The position numbers and the translations under genes are program-made. Under the pieces are notes generated by a model. The model was not told where the DNA came from and did not search any database. It was given only the letters and a program-made list of their open reading frames with translations. A stretch of 64,000 bases of DNA from Luteibacter rhizovicinus (GTDB taxonomy: Bacteria; Pseudomonadota; Gammaproteobacteria; Xanthomonadales; Rhodanobacteraceae): positions 744,001-808,000 of the forward strand of contig NZ_SMCS01000001.1 in assembly GCF_004342265.1 (NCBI RefSeq), written 5' to 3'. This document shows, piece after piece, positions 9,042 through 18,157 of the stretch. Numbering within the stretch: position 1 is the stretch's first letter; each line of letters starts with the position of its first letter.

Positions 9042-9979
9042 GCCGCGCCGATACCCCAGGCCAGCGGGTCCGTATCGTCGATCCGCAACTGCCCCTGCGC
9101 CGTGATGTATGCGCTACCGGTAATCCGCGGCAGCACGCCGCGTGTGCCGGGGACGTACTGCGCTTCGAATACGTTGCCGAGAATCCCGCCCTGGCGCCAG
9201 ACCTGACCGGGCGCCAGCTTGCCGTCCGCCGCAAGGCAGGCCACCTTGGCGCTGGTGCCCGTACCGCACGGCGAGCGGTCGTAGGCCATGCCGGGGCAGA
9301 GCACGAAATTGCGCGCGTCGGCATCGTCCTGCCCAGGCGGGCCGTTGAGTTCGATATGGTCGATCTCCGCGCCATCGGCACCGGTAATGCCGGCTCGTTC
9401 GAGTGCGTTGCGGATCGCTTCGGTATAGGCGGTCAGCTCGCGTCGATGGGCCAGGGTCAAGGGCAGCGGGGCATCGTTGCTGATGAAAAACCAGTTGCCG
9501 CCCCAGGCGACGTCGCCGCGCACGTTGCCGTAGCCGGGCACATCGAGCACGGTGTTCGCGGCGTAGCGGTAGCTCTCGACATTGTCGATCGCCACCCGTC
9601 CGTCTTCGTACAGTTCCACGCCGACCGTGCCCACCGGCGTCTCCAGCAGATGACGTCCCGGTCCGATGCGGCCGAGGAAACGCAGCGTGCGGATCACGCC
9701 GATCGTGCCGTGTCCGCACATGCCGAGGTAGCCGACATTGTTGAAAAAAATCACCCCGGCGCAGGCATGCGGGTCCTGGGGCGGCACCAGCAGCGCACCG
9801 ACCATGGTGTCCGAACCACGGGGTTCGCAGGCGATGGCCTGGCGCCAGTGGTCGTGGCGGTCGCGACAAAGGCGTCGCCGTTCGGCCAGCGTGCCGGTGC
9901 CCAGATCGGGGAAGCCTGCGAGCACGACCCGGGTGGGTTCGCCGCCGGTGTGCGAGTCGATGAAGTCGATGGTGTGCAT
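9038..9979 (-). CDS. 4-hydroxyproline 2-epimerase (proline racemase family)
   Basis: A 313-residue member of the proline racemase/4-hydroxyproline epimerase/trans-3-hydroxyproline dehydratase family. Both catalytic cysteines are present: C88 in GMCGHGTIG and about C236 in [10 protein letters not shown]. This favours an epimerase rather than a dehydratase, which has Thr at the second position. It converts trans-4-hydroxy-L-proline to the cis-D form, the first pathway step. It is the first gene of the minus-strand operon, divergent from the PAS-AraC regulator, matching the hydroxyproline clusters described in Pseudomonas (lhp) and Xanthomonas. Confidence 0.94.
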   Translation of the reverse strand: MHTIDFIDSHTGGEPTRVVLAGFPDLGTGTLAERRRLCRDRHDHWRQAIACEPRGSDTMVGALLVPPQDPHACAGVIFFNNVGYLGMCGHGTIGVIRTLRFLGRIGPGRHLLETPVGTVGVELYEDGRVAIDNVESYRYAANTVLDVPGYGNVRGDVAWGGNWFFISNDAPLPLTLAHRRELTAYTEAIRNALERAGITGADGAEIDHIELNGPPGQDDADARNFVLCPGMAYDRSPCGTGTSAKVACLAADGKLAPGQVWRQGGILGNVFEAQYVPGTRGVLPRITGSAYITAQGQLRIDDTDPLAWGIGAA

Positions 9980-10190
9980 GGCTTCATGCTCGCGTCACCG
10001 CCACCGGGCGTCTAGAAAGCCTTGCTGTCATTGAATGCGGAATTCGGCATAACGGCCGGAGCGGAGCAAAATCCCCGTTTTTGGGGTACCTACTTGCGCA
10101 AGCGGGTAAATTGCTGTTTATGATGCAGTGCACAAGCGCTTTGCAATGCCGAAAACGCCGTCGCCACCGGTCGGGGAGCACATAACACGT
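9980..10190. promoter_or_regulatory. Divergent control region, hydroxyproline operon / AraC regulator
   Basis: The 200-base gap between divergent genes must hold both promoters. A perfect 10-base palindrome CTTGCGCAAG lies at 10093-10102, preceded by a short hairpin-forming CCCC-GTTTTT-GGGG at about 10072-10086. Either could be an operator for the PAS-AraC regulator, but no repeat pair typical of AraC sites is obvious, and clear -35/-10 boxes were not identified. Confidence 0.45.
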
Positions 10191-10955
10191 ATGAAGATTT
10201 CAGCCGATGAACTGGAGCCGCTGTTCGATGCGCTGCCGGATGTGGTGTTCTTCGTAAAGGACGTCGCGGCGCGCTACACGCACGCCAATCTGACCCTGGT
10301 GCGCCGGCTGGGCCTGAAAGGGCGCAGCGAGGTGATCGGCAAGAGCGTCACCGAATTGTTTCCCACCACCATGGGCGGCTCGTATGCGGCGCAGGACAAG
10401 CGCGTACTGAGCGGCGAGGTGATCGAGAACCAGCTCGAAGTACACATCTTCACCAATCGGACACCGGGCTGGTGCCTGACCTGCAAGCGGCCGTTGCGAG
10501 TGCGTGGCGAGATACGCGGCGTGATCGGCATCTCGCGCGACCTGGGCCAACCGGACGGACGCCATCCCACCTATGATCGTCTGCGACGGGTGCTCAGCTA
10601 TATGCAGCAGCACTATGCAGAGGGCGTGCGCGTGCACACGCTCGCCGGGTTGGCCGATCTCTCGGTCGCTCAGCTGGAGCGGCACTTCCGGCGCGTATTC
10701 CAGCTCACGCCGCAACAGGTGCTGACCAAACTCCGGATCGAAGCGGGGATGAGGCTACTGGGAGGCAACGACACGGTCGCATCGATCGGACTGGCCTGCG
10801 GTTTCGTCGATCAGAGCGCGTTCGCCCGGCAGTTCAAGGCAACCGTAGGCATGACGCCGCGCGACTATCGCGCCGTGGCGGCGCAACGGGTCGAGCGAGG
10901 CGAAACGGGGCAGGGCGTTTCCGCTGTGTCGTCAGACGACTATATACGGCGCTGA
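10191..10955 (+). CDS. PAS-domain AraC family transcriptional regulator
   Basis: A PAS sensor domain (about residues 5-115, including DALPDVVFFVKDVAARYTH and IGISRDL) is followed by a C-terminal AraC/XylS DNA-binding domain with two helix-turn-helices (YAEGVRVHTLAGLADLSVA; SIGLACGFVDQSAFARQFK). It is divergent from the hydroxyproline operon and is probably its activator, sensing hydroxyproline or a pathway intermediate. ATG 10191 is chosen because GGGGAG lies 12 bases upstream and the PAS fold starts right after. In-frame ATG 10146 and GTG 10128 would add 15 or 21 residues and remain possible. Confidence 0.85.
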   Translation: MKISADELEPLFDALPDVVFFVKDVAARYTHANLTLVRRLGLKGRSEVIGKSVTELFPTTMGGSYAAQDKRVLSGEVIENQLEVHIFTNRTPGWCLTCKRPLRVRGEIRGVIGISRDLGQPDGRHPTYDRLRRVLSYMQQHYAEGVRVHTLAGLADLSVAQLERHFRRVFQLTPQQVLTKLRIEAGMRLLGGNDTVASIGLACGFVDQSAFARQFKATVGMTPRDYRAVAAQRVERGETGQGVSAVSSDDYIRR

Positions 10956-11064
10956 AGCGTGACGGTGCGAAGGGCGGGAGCACGTCCGTGCAAGAAATAT
11001 TTCCTGCCTGCGCGCATAGTCGGGCGATAATCACGCCTCGCTCCCAAGAGCAACGGAGAGTTTT

Positions 11065-11442
11065 ATGAACAGCTCCACGAATCATCCCCTGAGCGCTTCG
11101 TTCGTCGAAGCGCAGCGTCTGCGATTGATCGCCCTTCGTGCCCAGTTGATGGGGACGGGCGATGCGGCGGGTGCGGAGGAGCGATTGCTTCAGGACACCG
11201 CGGGCGGCGAGGCTGGCGAAAGCGAAGACGACGCCGAGAAAATGGCGATCCAGGAAAACGACGAAGCCGTGTTCCACCAGTCCGTCAAGCGGCTGGACGA
11301 TGTCAGGCGTGCGCTGGAAAAAATCGACGAAGGCACCTATGGCTTGTCGGACGATAGCGGCGACCCCATTTCCAAAGCACGACTCGAGGCAGTCCCCGAA
11401 GCCATCTACACCGTAGACGAAGAACGCGATCATGAGCGCTAA
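11065..11442 (+). CDS. Cysteine-free TraR/DksA-like protein
   Basis: A 125-residue protein with the DksA/TraR layout: a helical coiled-coil N-terminal part (about 10-90) with an acidic tip (SEDDAEK near 53-59), then [26 protein letters not shown] at 90-115, which lines up with the family's zinc-finger segment. The four zinc cysteines are all replaced (S95, S98, T116, E119), and the protein has no cysteine at all. It probably binds the RNA polymerase secondary channel like DksA but without metal or redox sensing. It has a good ACGGAGA ribosome site and overlaps msrB by 11 bases, linking it to oxidative-stress repair. The precise role is unknown. Confidence 0.8.
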   Translation: MNSSTNHPLSASFVEAQRLRLIALRAQLMGTGDAAGAEERLLQDTAGGEAGESEDDAEKMAIQENDEAVFHQSVKRLDDVRRALEKIDEGTYGLSDDSGDPISKARLEAVPEAIYTVDEERDHER

Positions 11443-11836
11443 CGAACATTTCGAAGTAACGCACACGGACGAGGAATGGCGCCGGTTGCTGACGCCGGAG
11501 CAGTACGCCGTCATGCGCGGTCACGGGACGGAACGCCCAGGAAGCTGCAGCCTGCTGCACGAAGAACGAACCGGCGCTTTCGCCTGTGCCGGCTGCGGCC
11601 AGAAGTTGTTCGTCTCTGGCACGAAATTCGAAAGCGGAACCGGCTGGCCCAGTTTCGACACGCCGGCTCCGGGTTCGACCGAAACCACCGTCGACAGCAG
11701 CTACGGCATGCAACGCACGGAAGTCCATTGCAGCCGCTGCGGCAGCCACCTGGGGCACGTATTCCCGGATGGACCGCCGCCTACCGGGTTGCGTTACTGC
11801 ATCAATGGTGTGGCGCTTAACTTCGTTCCGGATTGA
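11432..11836 (+). CDS. msrB: Peptide-methionine (R)-S-oxide reductase
   Basis: A 134-residue complete MsrB. Zinc is held by C52/C55 (CAGC) and C100/C103 (CSRC); the nucleophilic Cys is C123 in RYCINGVAL, and the substrate-binding SGTGWPSF motif is at 68-75. It reduces R-methionine sulfoxide in proteins using thioredoxin, in the cytoplasm (no signal peptide). Its start lies inside the upstream DksA-like gene, so the two are co-transcribed and coupled. It ends 22 bases before the convergent nagX-like gene. Confidence 0.96.
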   Translation: MSANEHFEVTHTDEEWRRLLTPEQYAVMRGHGTERPGSCSLLHEERTGAFACAGCGQKLFVSGTKFESGTGWPSFDTPAPGSTETTVDSSYGMQRTEVHCSRCGSHLGHVFPDGPPPTGLRYCINGVALNFVPD

Positions 11837-11858
11837 ATCATCGGTTAGATCGGACATC

Positions 11859-12932
11859 TCAAAGCTTGATATAGATCCGCCTGCGATCCATCGCCCATAC
11901 GATGACCCACCAGATCGCGACAAAGACGATGGCGTAGGCTAGCGAGAAAAGTCGTGGATCGAGTTGCAGGCTGGTCGATGTGGTGCTCAGGAATGATTCG
12001 ATCCTGTTTTGCAGGCCGCTGGCGGGGATCAGTATCTGCATGATTTCGGCGCCGGCGTAGGCCGCCACGGCGTTGACGCCGAAGCGGCGGCCTAGTGGCA
12101 ACAGACGATGCTGGTCCACCAGGAAATGAAATAGCCAGACCGCCAGCATGGCCAGGCCGGCGCACCAGAGTGCGAAGGATGGCGTCCACAGGTTTTTACT
12201 GAATGGCAGCCAGTGCGACCATGCGATCGCGATGAGTGCCGAAACGATGCCGGCTACGACGAGATGTCGCGTTTGTCCTTTCCGTAGCCACTGGCCCGCG
12301 CATAGTCCGAGCAGGCTGGTGGCGAGCGAGGGCAGGGTGCCGAGCAGTCCTTCGGGATCGTGTCCGCGGCCGGTTGCGGCATCGATCTGATAGACCGTAT
12401 GGCCGAACACGGCGCTATCGGTGCGACTGACGATATTCACCCATGGCTCCAGCGAGCCGCTCGCGAGCAGCAACGCCCAGTAACCCAGTAGAAGAGTCGC
12501 GATGGCCGCCCACCAGATACGCGGTCGTGCGTAGATGGCGAACAGGCTGGTACCGGCGAAGCACAGGCCGATTCGTTGCAGCACACCGGGAATACGCAGG
12601 CGCTCGTCGGGCATAAGCAGCCATGCGAGCACGTTGATCGCCAGCCCCAGCAGCACGATCCGCAGTGCGCGTTTCAGAGCGGTGCGCGCGAGCGATGCCT
12701 GAGGTGCGCCCTGTTCGAGACGAGGCCCGAACGCGAGCGCGGTGGAAACGCCGACGATGAAAAGGAAGAACGGAAAGATCAGGTCCGTTGGCGTGCAGCC
12801 GTACCAGGTGGCGTGCTCGAGTGGTGCATAGACATGTGCTTCGAGCCCCGGGTCGTTGACCAGCAGCATCGCCGCGACGGTACATCCGCGCAGCGCGTCG
12901 ATAGACGACAGACGTGTGTTTACTGTGTTCAT
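11859..12932 (-). CDS. NagX-like membrane acyltransferase (DUF5009/HGSNAT type)
   Basis: A 357-residue polytopic membrane protein opening with RLSSIDALRGCTVAAMLLVN and then HATWYGCTPTDLIFPFFLFIVG, the hallmark N-terminus of the heparan-alpha-glucosaminide N-acetyltransferase/DUF5009 family; about ten hydrophobic segments follow. NagX homologues sit in N-acetylglucosamine loci of Xanthomonadales and related bacteria, where they may acetylate or transport amino sugars at the inner membrane. ATG 12932 overlaps the GH20 stop (ATGA), which fixes the start. Confidence 0.85.
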   Translation of the reverse strand: MNTVNTRLSSIDALRGCTVAAMLLVNDPGLEAHVYAPLEHATWYGCTPTDLIFPFFLFIVGVSTALAFGPRLEQGAPQASLARTALKRALRIVLLGLAINVLAWLLMPDERLRIPGVLQRIGLCFAGTSLFAIYARPRIWWAAIATLLLGYWALLLASGSLEPWVNIVSRTDSAVFGHTVYQIDAATGRGHDPEGLLGTLPSLATSLLGLCAGQWLRKGQTRHLVVAGIVSALIAIAWSHWLPFSKNLWTPSFALWCAGLAMLAVWLFHFLVDQHRLLPLGRRFGVNAVAAYAGAEIMQILIPASGLQNRIESFLSTTSTSLQLDPRLFSLAYAIVFVAIWWVIVWAMDRRRIYIKL

Positions 12933-15241
12933 GGTTGTTCCGTCGTCTGCTGCAGTCGAAGCGTGGTAACGCCGTAGTAGGGATCTTCCGGCGATGCGGT
13001 CAGGAGAAGGCATAACGTATGAGCACCACGTAGCGGCGGTAAGGCCGCCGTAAGTTCAAAGCGACGAGGCGAGCTTTTCGGGTCCGGCAGATTCGTTACC
13101 GATACTTCCGGGCCGTCGCAGCGATCCACGCGAATCTCCAGCTCGCCATGTACCGATGACGCATGGCGGCGGACGATCAGCCGGGCATCGTGCGCGAGAG
13201 CGACATTGCGTGGCAGACGCGCAATGTCGACCACGACGGCGCGAATAGGATCGAGCGGTAGAGGTGGCGTGCGTCGGCAACTGTCGAATACGTTGACGTT
13301 GTAGACGGGCGATAGCGAGGTCGCATCTGGTGTCGGCTGCGCGCGCATTTCATCGATGTGTTCCGACGGACAGGCGGTCAGTTCGTTTCCGGCGATGGTG
13401 CGTAGCTGGGGAACATCCAGAATGCGCTCACGCGCATCGGCCAGCACGGTGCCGGATGGCGTCAGCGTTGCTGCCTTTACGGTCGTCGGGAGCGTCACCG
13501 TAAACGGCGCCGCATAGACGGGCGAACCCGAAACCGGGGGCGTGCCATCCAGGGTGTAGTGAATCGTTCCGCTTCCGACCTGATTGGACAATGTGACGAG
13601 TGCTTTGCCGCTGGTCAGGGCTTGTACTCGATCCACATCAATGGTTACCGCGAAGGCGCTGTCGGCATAACCGATGCCTTGCTGACGATATCGGGTGAGC
13701 TGTGCGGGGAGGCGCGCCAGGAAACCGCTCCAGCTCCTTTTTTCGGCGGGCGTCCATACCATCTCGGCCAGTGCGTCCAGTCGCGGGAATATCGCGTGCT
13801 GAAGATGCGCGGCGCTTGGCATGTGCTCGCTCCACACGTTGGCCTGCGCGCCGAGAATGCGTTTTGCCTGCCCGGGTGCCAGTCCTTGAGGCACGACCTC
13901 GAAGGCATAGACGTTTTGCAGGGTTTGCATCGGCAGACGGCCGGCGGTTTCGTCGGCGCGCGTGCTCTGCACGTAGTCGAAGTACAGGAATGGGTCGGGC
14001 GCCACGACGACATCGTGTCCCGCCTGGATCGCTTTCTGGATGCCGCTGGTGCCGCGCCACGACATGACGGCGGCATCGCCGGGAACGCCACCCTCGAGAA
14101 TTTCATCCCAGCCGATCAGGCGCCGTCCGTGGTTCTGCAGGTACTGGCCCAAGCGTCCCATCAACCAGCTTTGCATCTGCTCGGGATGTTCGAGGCCAAG
14201 CGCATGCATTTTTGCCTGCACATCGGCAGACGCCTCCCACTGGTCCTTGATCGCCTCGTCTCCACCGAGATGGATGTAACGCGACGGGAACAACGCCATC
14301 ACTTCGTCGAGCACGCCTTCCAGAAAATGGACGGTTGGCTCGTCGACGTTGTACAGATACGGATTGACTCCCCAGTCGACCGACACCGAGGGGCGCCTGC
14401 CGGTGACGCCGAATTGCGGATACGCCGCCACGGCAGCCTGCGCATGGCCGGGCATGTCCAGCTCCGGCACGATCGTGATGTGACGTGCGGAGGCATAGGC
14501 GACGACCTGACGAATCTGCTCCTGCGTGTAGAAGCCGCCGTAACGCGTCGGCGTACCTTCCTTGCCTGCTTCGGGCGGCGTACGCCATGCACCGGTGCGG
14601 GTCAGCTCCGGATAGCGTTTGATCTCGATGCGCCAGCCCTGGTCGTCGGTGAGGTGCCAGTGCAGTGTGTTGAGCTTGTGCAGGGCCATCTGATCGACCA
14701 TCCGCTCGATGTCGGCCACGCTCTGCATATGCCTGGCGGAGTCGATCATCAAACCGCGCCAGCCGAAGCGGGGCCAGTCGTCGATGCGCACGGCGGGCAC
14801 GGTCGCGGTCGTGCCGGACGCATGGGCGGTAAACAACTGCCACAGGCTGACCGCGCCGTAATAGAGCCCGCTTTCGTCGCGGGCGACGATGCTCGCTTCC
14901 TTTGACGTCACATCCAGGGTGTAGCCCTCGGCCTGGGTAACCGCCGCATCCGTGCGGCGGCGAATGACGATGGCAGGATCGTCATTCGCCGCCGGCTCCG
15001 TCACCACCGCCAGTGTCGGGCCGCCGGAATGTGCCAGCAGATCGGACAGCGCATGCGCCACCCGAAGTGCCGCCGCGTCGGAGGGGACGACGCGGATAAC
15101 GGTGCCCGGACCGATGGTCAGCTGTCCTGCCTGCGGTACCGCCTGCACGGGCAGGGGAATCAACGGCAGCTCGCCGTCGCCGGCAAACGCCTGACAGGAG
15201 AAACACAACAACACGCTCAGGAAAATCGTGCGGATCTTCAT
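12929..15241 (-). CDS. GH20 beta-N-acetylhexosaminidase, exported
   Basis: A 770-residue enzyme starting at ATG 15241 with a clear signal peptide (MKIRTIFLSVLLCFSCQAFA). A GH20b domain with IPLPVQAVP precedes the catalytic TIM barrel: GWRGLMIDSARH, HWHLTDDQGWRIEIK, and the Asp-Glu catalytic pair in HLGGDEAIKDQW (about residues 325-326). A C-terminal Fn3-like chitobiase domain and a further beta domain follow. It would release GlcNAc from chitobiose or peptidoglycan/glycan fragments in the periplasm. It lies 77 bases after the TonB receptor and is coupled to nagX. Confidence 0.94.
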   Translation of the reverse strand: MKIRTIFLSVLLCFSCQAFAGDGELPLIPLPVQAVPQAGQLTIGPGTVIRVVPSDAAALRVAHALSDLLAHSGGPTLAVVTEPAANDDPAIVIRRRTDAAVTQAEGYTLDVTSKEASIVARDESGLYYGAVSLWQLFTAHASGTTATVPAVRIDDWPRFGWRGLMIDSARHMQSVADIERMVDQMALHKLNTLHWHLTDDQGWRIEIKRYPELTRTGAWRTPPEAGKEGTPTRYGGFYTQEQIRQVVAYASARHITIVPELDMPGHAQAAVAAYPQFGVTGRRPSVSVDWGVNPYLYNVDEPTVHFLEGVLDEVMALFPSRYIHLGGDEAIKDQWEASADVQAKMHALGLEHPEQMQSWLMGRLGQYLQNHGRRLIGWDEILEGGVPGDAAVMSWRGTSGIQKAIQAGHDVVVAPDPFLYFDYVQSTRADETAGRLPMQTLQNVYAFEVVPQGLAPGQAKRILGAQANVWSEHMPSAAHLQHAIFPRLDALAEMVWTPAEKRSWSGFLARLPAQLTRYRQQGIGYADSAFAVTIDVDRVQALTSGKALVTLSNQVGSGTIHYTLDGTPPVSGSPVYAAPFTVTLPTTVKAATLTPSGTVLADARERILDVPQLRTIAGNELTACPSEHIDEMRAQPTPDATSLSPVYNVNVFDSCRRTPPLPLDPIRAVVVDIARLPRNVALAHDARLIVRRHASSVHGELEIRVDRCDGPEVSVTNLPDPKSSPRRFELTAALPPLRGAHTLCLLLTASPEDPYYGVTTLRLQQTTEQP

Positions 15242-15290
15242 AGACGATAGCGACACCGGTTGATCGACGAGTCCCATCATCGGTCATACC

Positions 15291-15318
15291 GGGATGGGGT
15301 GTGTAGTGTTGCCATCCC
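15291..15318 (-). other. Intercistronic hairpin between TonB receptor and GH20
   Basis: GGGATGG (15291-15297) and CCATCCC (15312-15318) form a 7-base-pair stem overlapping the receptor's stop codon. No U-tract follows on the minus strand, so it looks like an mRNA-stability or processing element that could keep receptor expression above that of the downstream enzyme rather than a full terminator. Confidence 0.4.
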
Positions 15319-18068
15319 TAAAACTTGAAATGAAGGTTCGCCATGTAGCGCCGGCCGGTGGTGTACGTGTTCAGCGGTTCGCGCTTGGTGTCCTGATACT
15401 GGAAATACTTCTCGTCGAGCAGGTTCATCGCATCCAGCGTGACCGAGACGTTGGGATTGAAGGTCCAGCCGAAGCTCGCGTCGAACTCGGTGTAGGCATC
15501 CACGGTGGCCGGCGCCGCGCCGGCGATGAAGCCTCCCGCGAGATACTTGCTGCGCCAGCCATATATTAGACGGGCGGTGAGCGGACCTTTCTCGTAGTAA
15601 GGGCTGAAATTGACTGCGTTGTCCGAGCTATAGGGCAACGCTTCTCCCGCGGTGTTGCGAGCGTGCGTATAGGTATAGTTGGCCGACACGCCAAAGCCAC
15701 TTTCACCGAACGGCTGCTGATAGTTCAGGGTGAAGCCGCGAATTTTTCCCGCGCCCGAGTTGTACGGACGGATGACGGTGTAATCGCAGAATCCGTTTAC
15801 ATCGCAATTGCCCAGCTGGCCATCGACGTACTTGGACACGAAGTTGGCGTGGTCGGTGTCGTTCAATCCGTTGTACTGGCGCTCGGTCTTGGCTACCTGA
15901 TCGAGGTAGTTGAGAACGTGCTTGTAGAACACGGAAGCGGCCAGTACCGACTGCGCGCCGAAATACCATTCGGCCGAGGCATTGAAGTTGTACGACTTGT
16001 ACGGCTTGAGTCCGCCGTTGCCGCCTGTCCCGTTGAGCACGTCGTCATTGAGGAACGTGTTGGGCACGAGCTGGTTGTAAGGCGCCCACGAAATGACCTT
16101 CGCGGCCGAGAAACGCAGCACGACGTCGTGCTGGGTGTCATAGACCAGGTTGAACGCCGGGAGCCAGTCGTTATAGGTGGCTTTCGACGTCTTGCGCCAT
16201 GCATCCGGCACGGGATAGATAGGCGTGCCGTCGGCAAGGATGTAGTTGCCGTCGATCTTGGTATGCACGTAGCGGACACCGAAATTGCCGTGCAGCGAAT
16301 CGGTGGCGAAATTGGCCTGCGCGTACAGGCCTTCCGCTTCCTGTCGCACCTTCCAGGTGCCGTTGATGTAGTTCGCGGCGCTGACATCGTTCCAGTTGAT
16401 CGGGCTGTTGTCGATCCATGCGCGCTCGGCGCCGTCGGTGGTCTGGACATGCCGACGCTGGTCGGCCGAGAAGCCGGAGAAAGCGCTGCTGTCGAGTATG
16501 TCGGTATAGCTGATGCCGCCGGCATCGGCCAGCGACCCGGCGTTGATGCCATCGGCATAGCTGCGGTAGTCGGAGCCTTCGTTGTGCCGGGTGTAGCGCG
16601 CGCCGATCAACAGCTGATTTATCGGGCCGTTGAAGTCCTTGCTGAAATCGAGCTGACCATAGAAATCGCGCGAGGTCAGCGGATTGCGAAGCAGGCTGTT
16701 GGAGCCGTTGGGCTCGACCCAGTTGGTGGGATCGCGCGCGGCGCTCGGGTCGTCGAAAGTGACGCCGCGATGGATGTCCCAACCATAGCCGCCACCGTAG
16801 ACGGCACCGAGGTAGTATTCCTGCAGCGTGTTGTTGGCCTTGCTTCCGCCGATCTGTCCGTTGAGTTCCCAGCCATCGCCGCGATAGCTTCCCTTGAAGT
16901 CCAGCCCTTTGGTGGTGACCACCGATTTGCGTGCGAACGAATCGAGGTAGACGGCGGCCGGCCCGCAGCCTGCCGTTTCGACGCCGCAGGCATGACCCGA
17001 GCCGATCACGCCCTGCGATGCGGCTCCGAGGCTGTCGATATTCTGATTGCCTCCCTGGAAATACAGCGACTGTTCGAAGTTGCTGAAATCTTCGCGCACG
17101 TACAGGGCACTGGCCGAGAGCTCCACACGATCGGTAGGCTTGTACTGGACGGTGCCTGTAAACGTGTCGCGCTTTCGATGCTGCTGGAACCACGCGGCGT
17201 TAAGCGAGTCGGGCATGATGTCCGTGCCCGCCAGCTTGCCGCTGGCAACGAGACCGGCCACCGTGGGATTCACGGATGCGACGTCGCTCATTGCCTGATA
17301 GTTGAATATCTCGCTGCCCTGGCGATCGGTCTGTTCCTCGTAGTGCGAAACCGAGACCAATGCGCCGAGCGTGGATTCCGGGTTCTTCCAGCTGTACAGC
17401 ACGGAAGCATTGGGACGGGTCTTGTCGGCCTGGTCGCCGTAGTTGACGCCGACGGTGCCGGTGAGGGTGTTCGCCTTCAGGTCGAGCGGCTGCCGCGTGT
17501 ACATGATCACGGTGCCGCCGATACTGCCTTCGGGCAAACGCGCTTCCGGCGACTTGTAGATTTCCAGGCGGCCGAGCACTTCAGGCGCCAGCAGCGTGTA
17601 GTCGAAGCCGCGGTTGGGCTGTTCTCCGACGAGCCATGGCGTTTGCGCTACCGGATGCCCGTCGAGGAAAGTGAGGTTCAGGCTCGGATCGGTGCCGTCG
17701 ATGCTGACGCGTTCGCCCTGGCCGAAACGCCGGTCGATCGTGACGCCGGGAATCTGCGCCATGGCTTCGGCGACGTTCGTACTCGGGAATTTGCCGATGT
17801 CTTCTGCCGTGATGGCGTCGACGATGGCATCGGCGTTGCGCTTGGTGTCCAGCGATCTGGCCATGCTGCTGCGAATGCCCGTGACCATGATGGCCGAGAG
17901 ATCCTTGGCGTTCTTCGCATCGGCGGGCGTCGCCGTCGTTTGAGCGGGTGCGGATTTCGCACCGGTACTCGCCTCTGGCGGCGGCGCGTTCTGCGCATGC
18001 GACATCCCTGTCGTACAACACAATCCGGCGACAATAGCGGCTGCCAGTACAGACATTCGGTGCTGCAT
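15318..18068 (-). CDS. TonB-dependent receptor for amino sugars/chito-oligosaccharides
   Basis: A 916-residue outer-membrane receptor. ATG 18068 follows GAGGATCC and starts a signal peptide ending near SHA-Q (residue 26). The plug domain (about 57-165) includes SLDTKRNADAIVDAITAED and DIGKFPSTNVAEAMAQIPGV, typical of the oligosaccharide-specific TonB receptors of Xanthomonas and Caulobacter. The barrel ends in NLHFKF with the terminal Phe required for outer-membrane assembly. It lies in the same operon as the GH20, ROK kinase and permease, so its cargo is probably GlcNAc oligomers. The substrate is inferred from context. Confidence 0.93.
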   Translation of the reverse strand: MQHRMSVLAAAIVAGLCCTTGMSHAQNAPPPEASTGAKSAPAQTTATPADAKNAKDLSAIMVTGIRSSMARSLDTKRNADAIVDAITAEDIGKFPSTNVAEAMAQIPGVTIDRRFGQGERVSIDGTDPSLNLTFLDGHPVAQTPWLVGEQPNRGFDYTLLAPEVLGRLEIYKSPEARLPEGSIGGTVIMYTRQPLDLKANTLTGTVGVNYGDQADKTRPNASVLYSWKNPESTLGALVSVSHYEEQTDRQGSEIFNYQAMSDVASVNPTVAGLVASGKLAGTDIMPDSLNAAWFQQHRKRDTFTGTVQYKPTDRVELSASALYVREDFSNFEQSLYFQGGNQNIDSLGAASQGVIGSGHACGVETAGCGPAAVYLDSFARKSVVTTKGLDFKGSYRGDGWELNGQIGGSKANNTLQEYYLGAVYGGGYGWDIHRGVTFDDPSAARDPTNWVEPNGSNSLLRNPLTSRDFYGQLDFSKDFNGPINQLLIGARYTRHNEGSDYRSYADGINAGSLADAGGISYTDILDSSAFSGFSADQRRHVQTTDGAERAWIDNSPINWNDVSAANYINGTWKVRQEAEGLYAQANFATDSLHGNFGVRYVHTKIDGNYILADGTPIYPVPDAWRKTSKATYNDWLPAFNLVYDTQHDVVLRFSAAKVISWAPYNQLVPNTFLNDDVLNGTGGNGGLKPYKSYNFNASAEWYFGAQSVLAASVFYKHVLNYLDQVAKTERQYNGLNDTDHANFVSKYVDGQLGNCDVNGFCDYTVIRPYNSGAGKIRGFTLNYQQPFGESGFGVSANYTYTHARNTAGEALPYSSDNAVNFSPYYEKGPLTARLIYGWRSKYLAGGFIAGAAPATVDAYTEFDASFGWTFNPNVSVTLDAMNLLDEKYFQYQDTKREPLNTYTTGRRYMANLHFKF

Positions 18069-18157
18069 AGTGGATCCTCCCCTCCAGTGCGGTTGTTCAA
18101 CCCATGGCCCGTGACCGCAAGCGCGACTCCCCATCGCTGCTTGCCAGACCTTGCTCG

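Noticed and set aside
13559-14905. 448-residue frame antisense to the GH20 gene
   Set aside because: It is a GC-rich shadow of a conserved enzyme with no recognisable domain.
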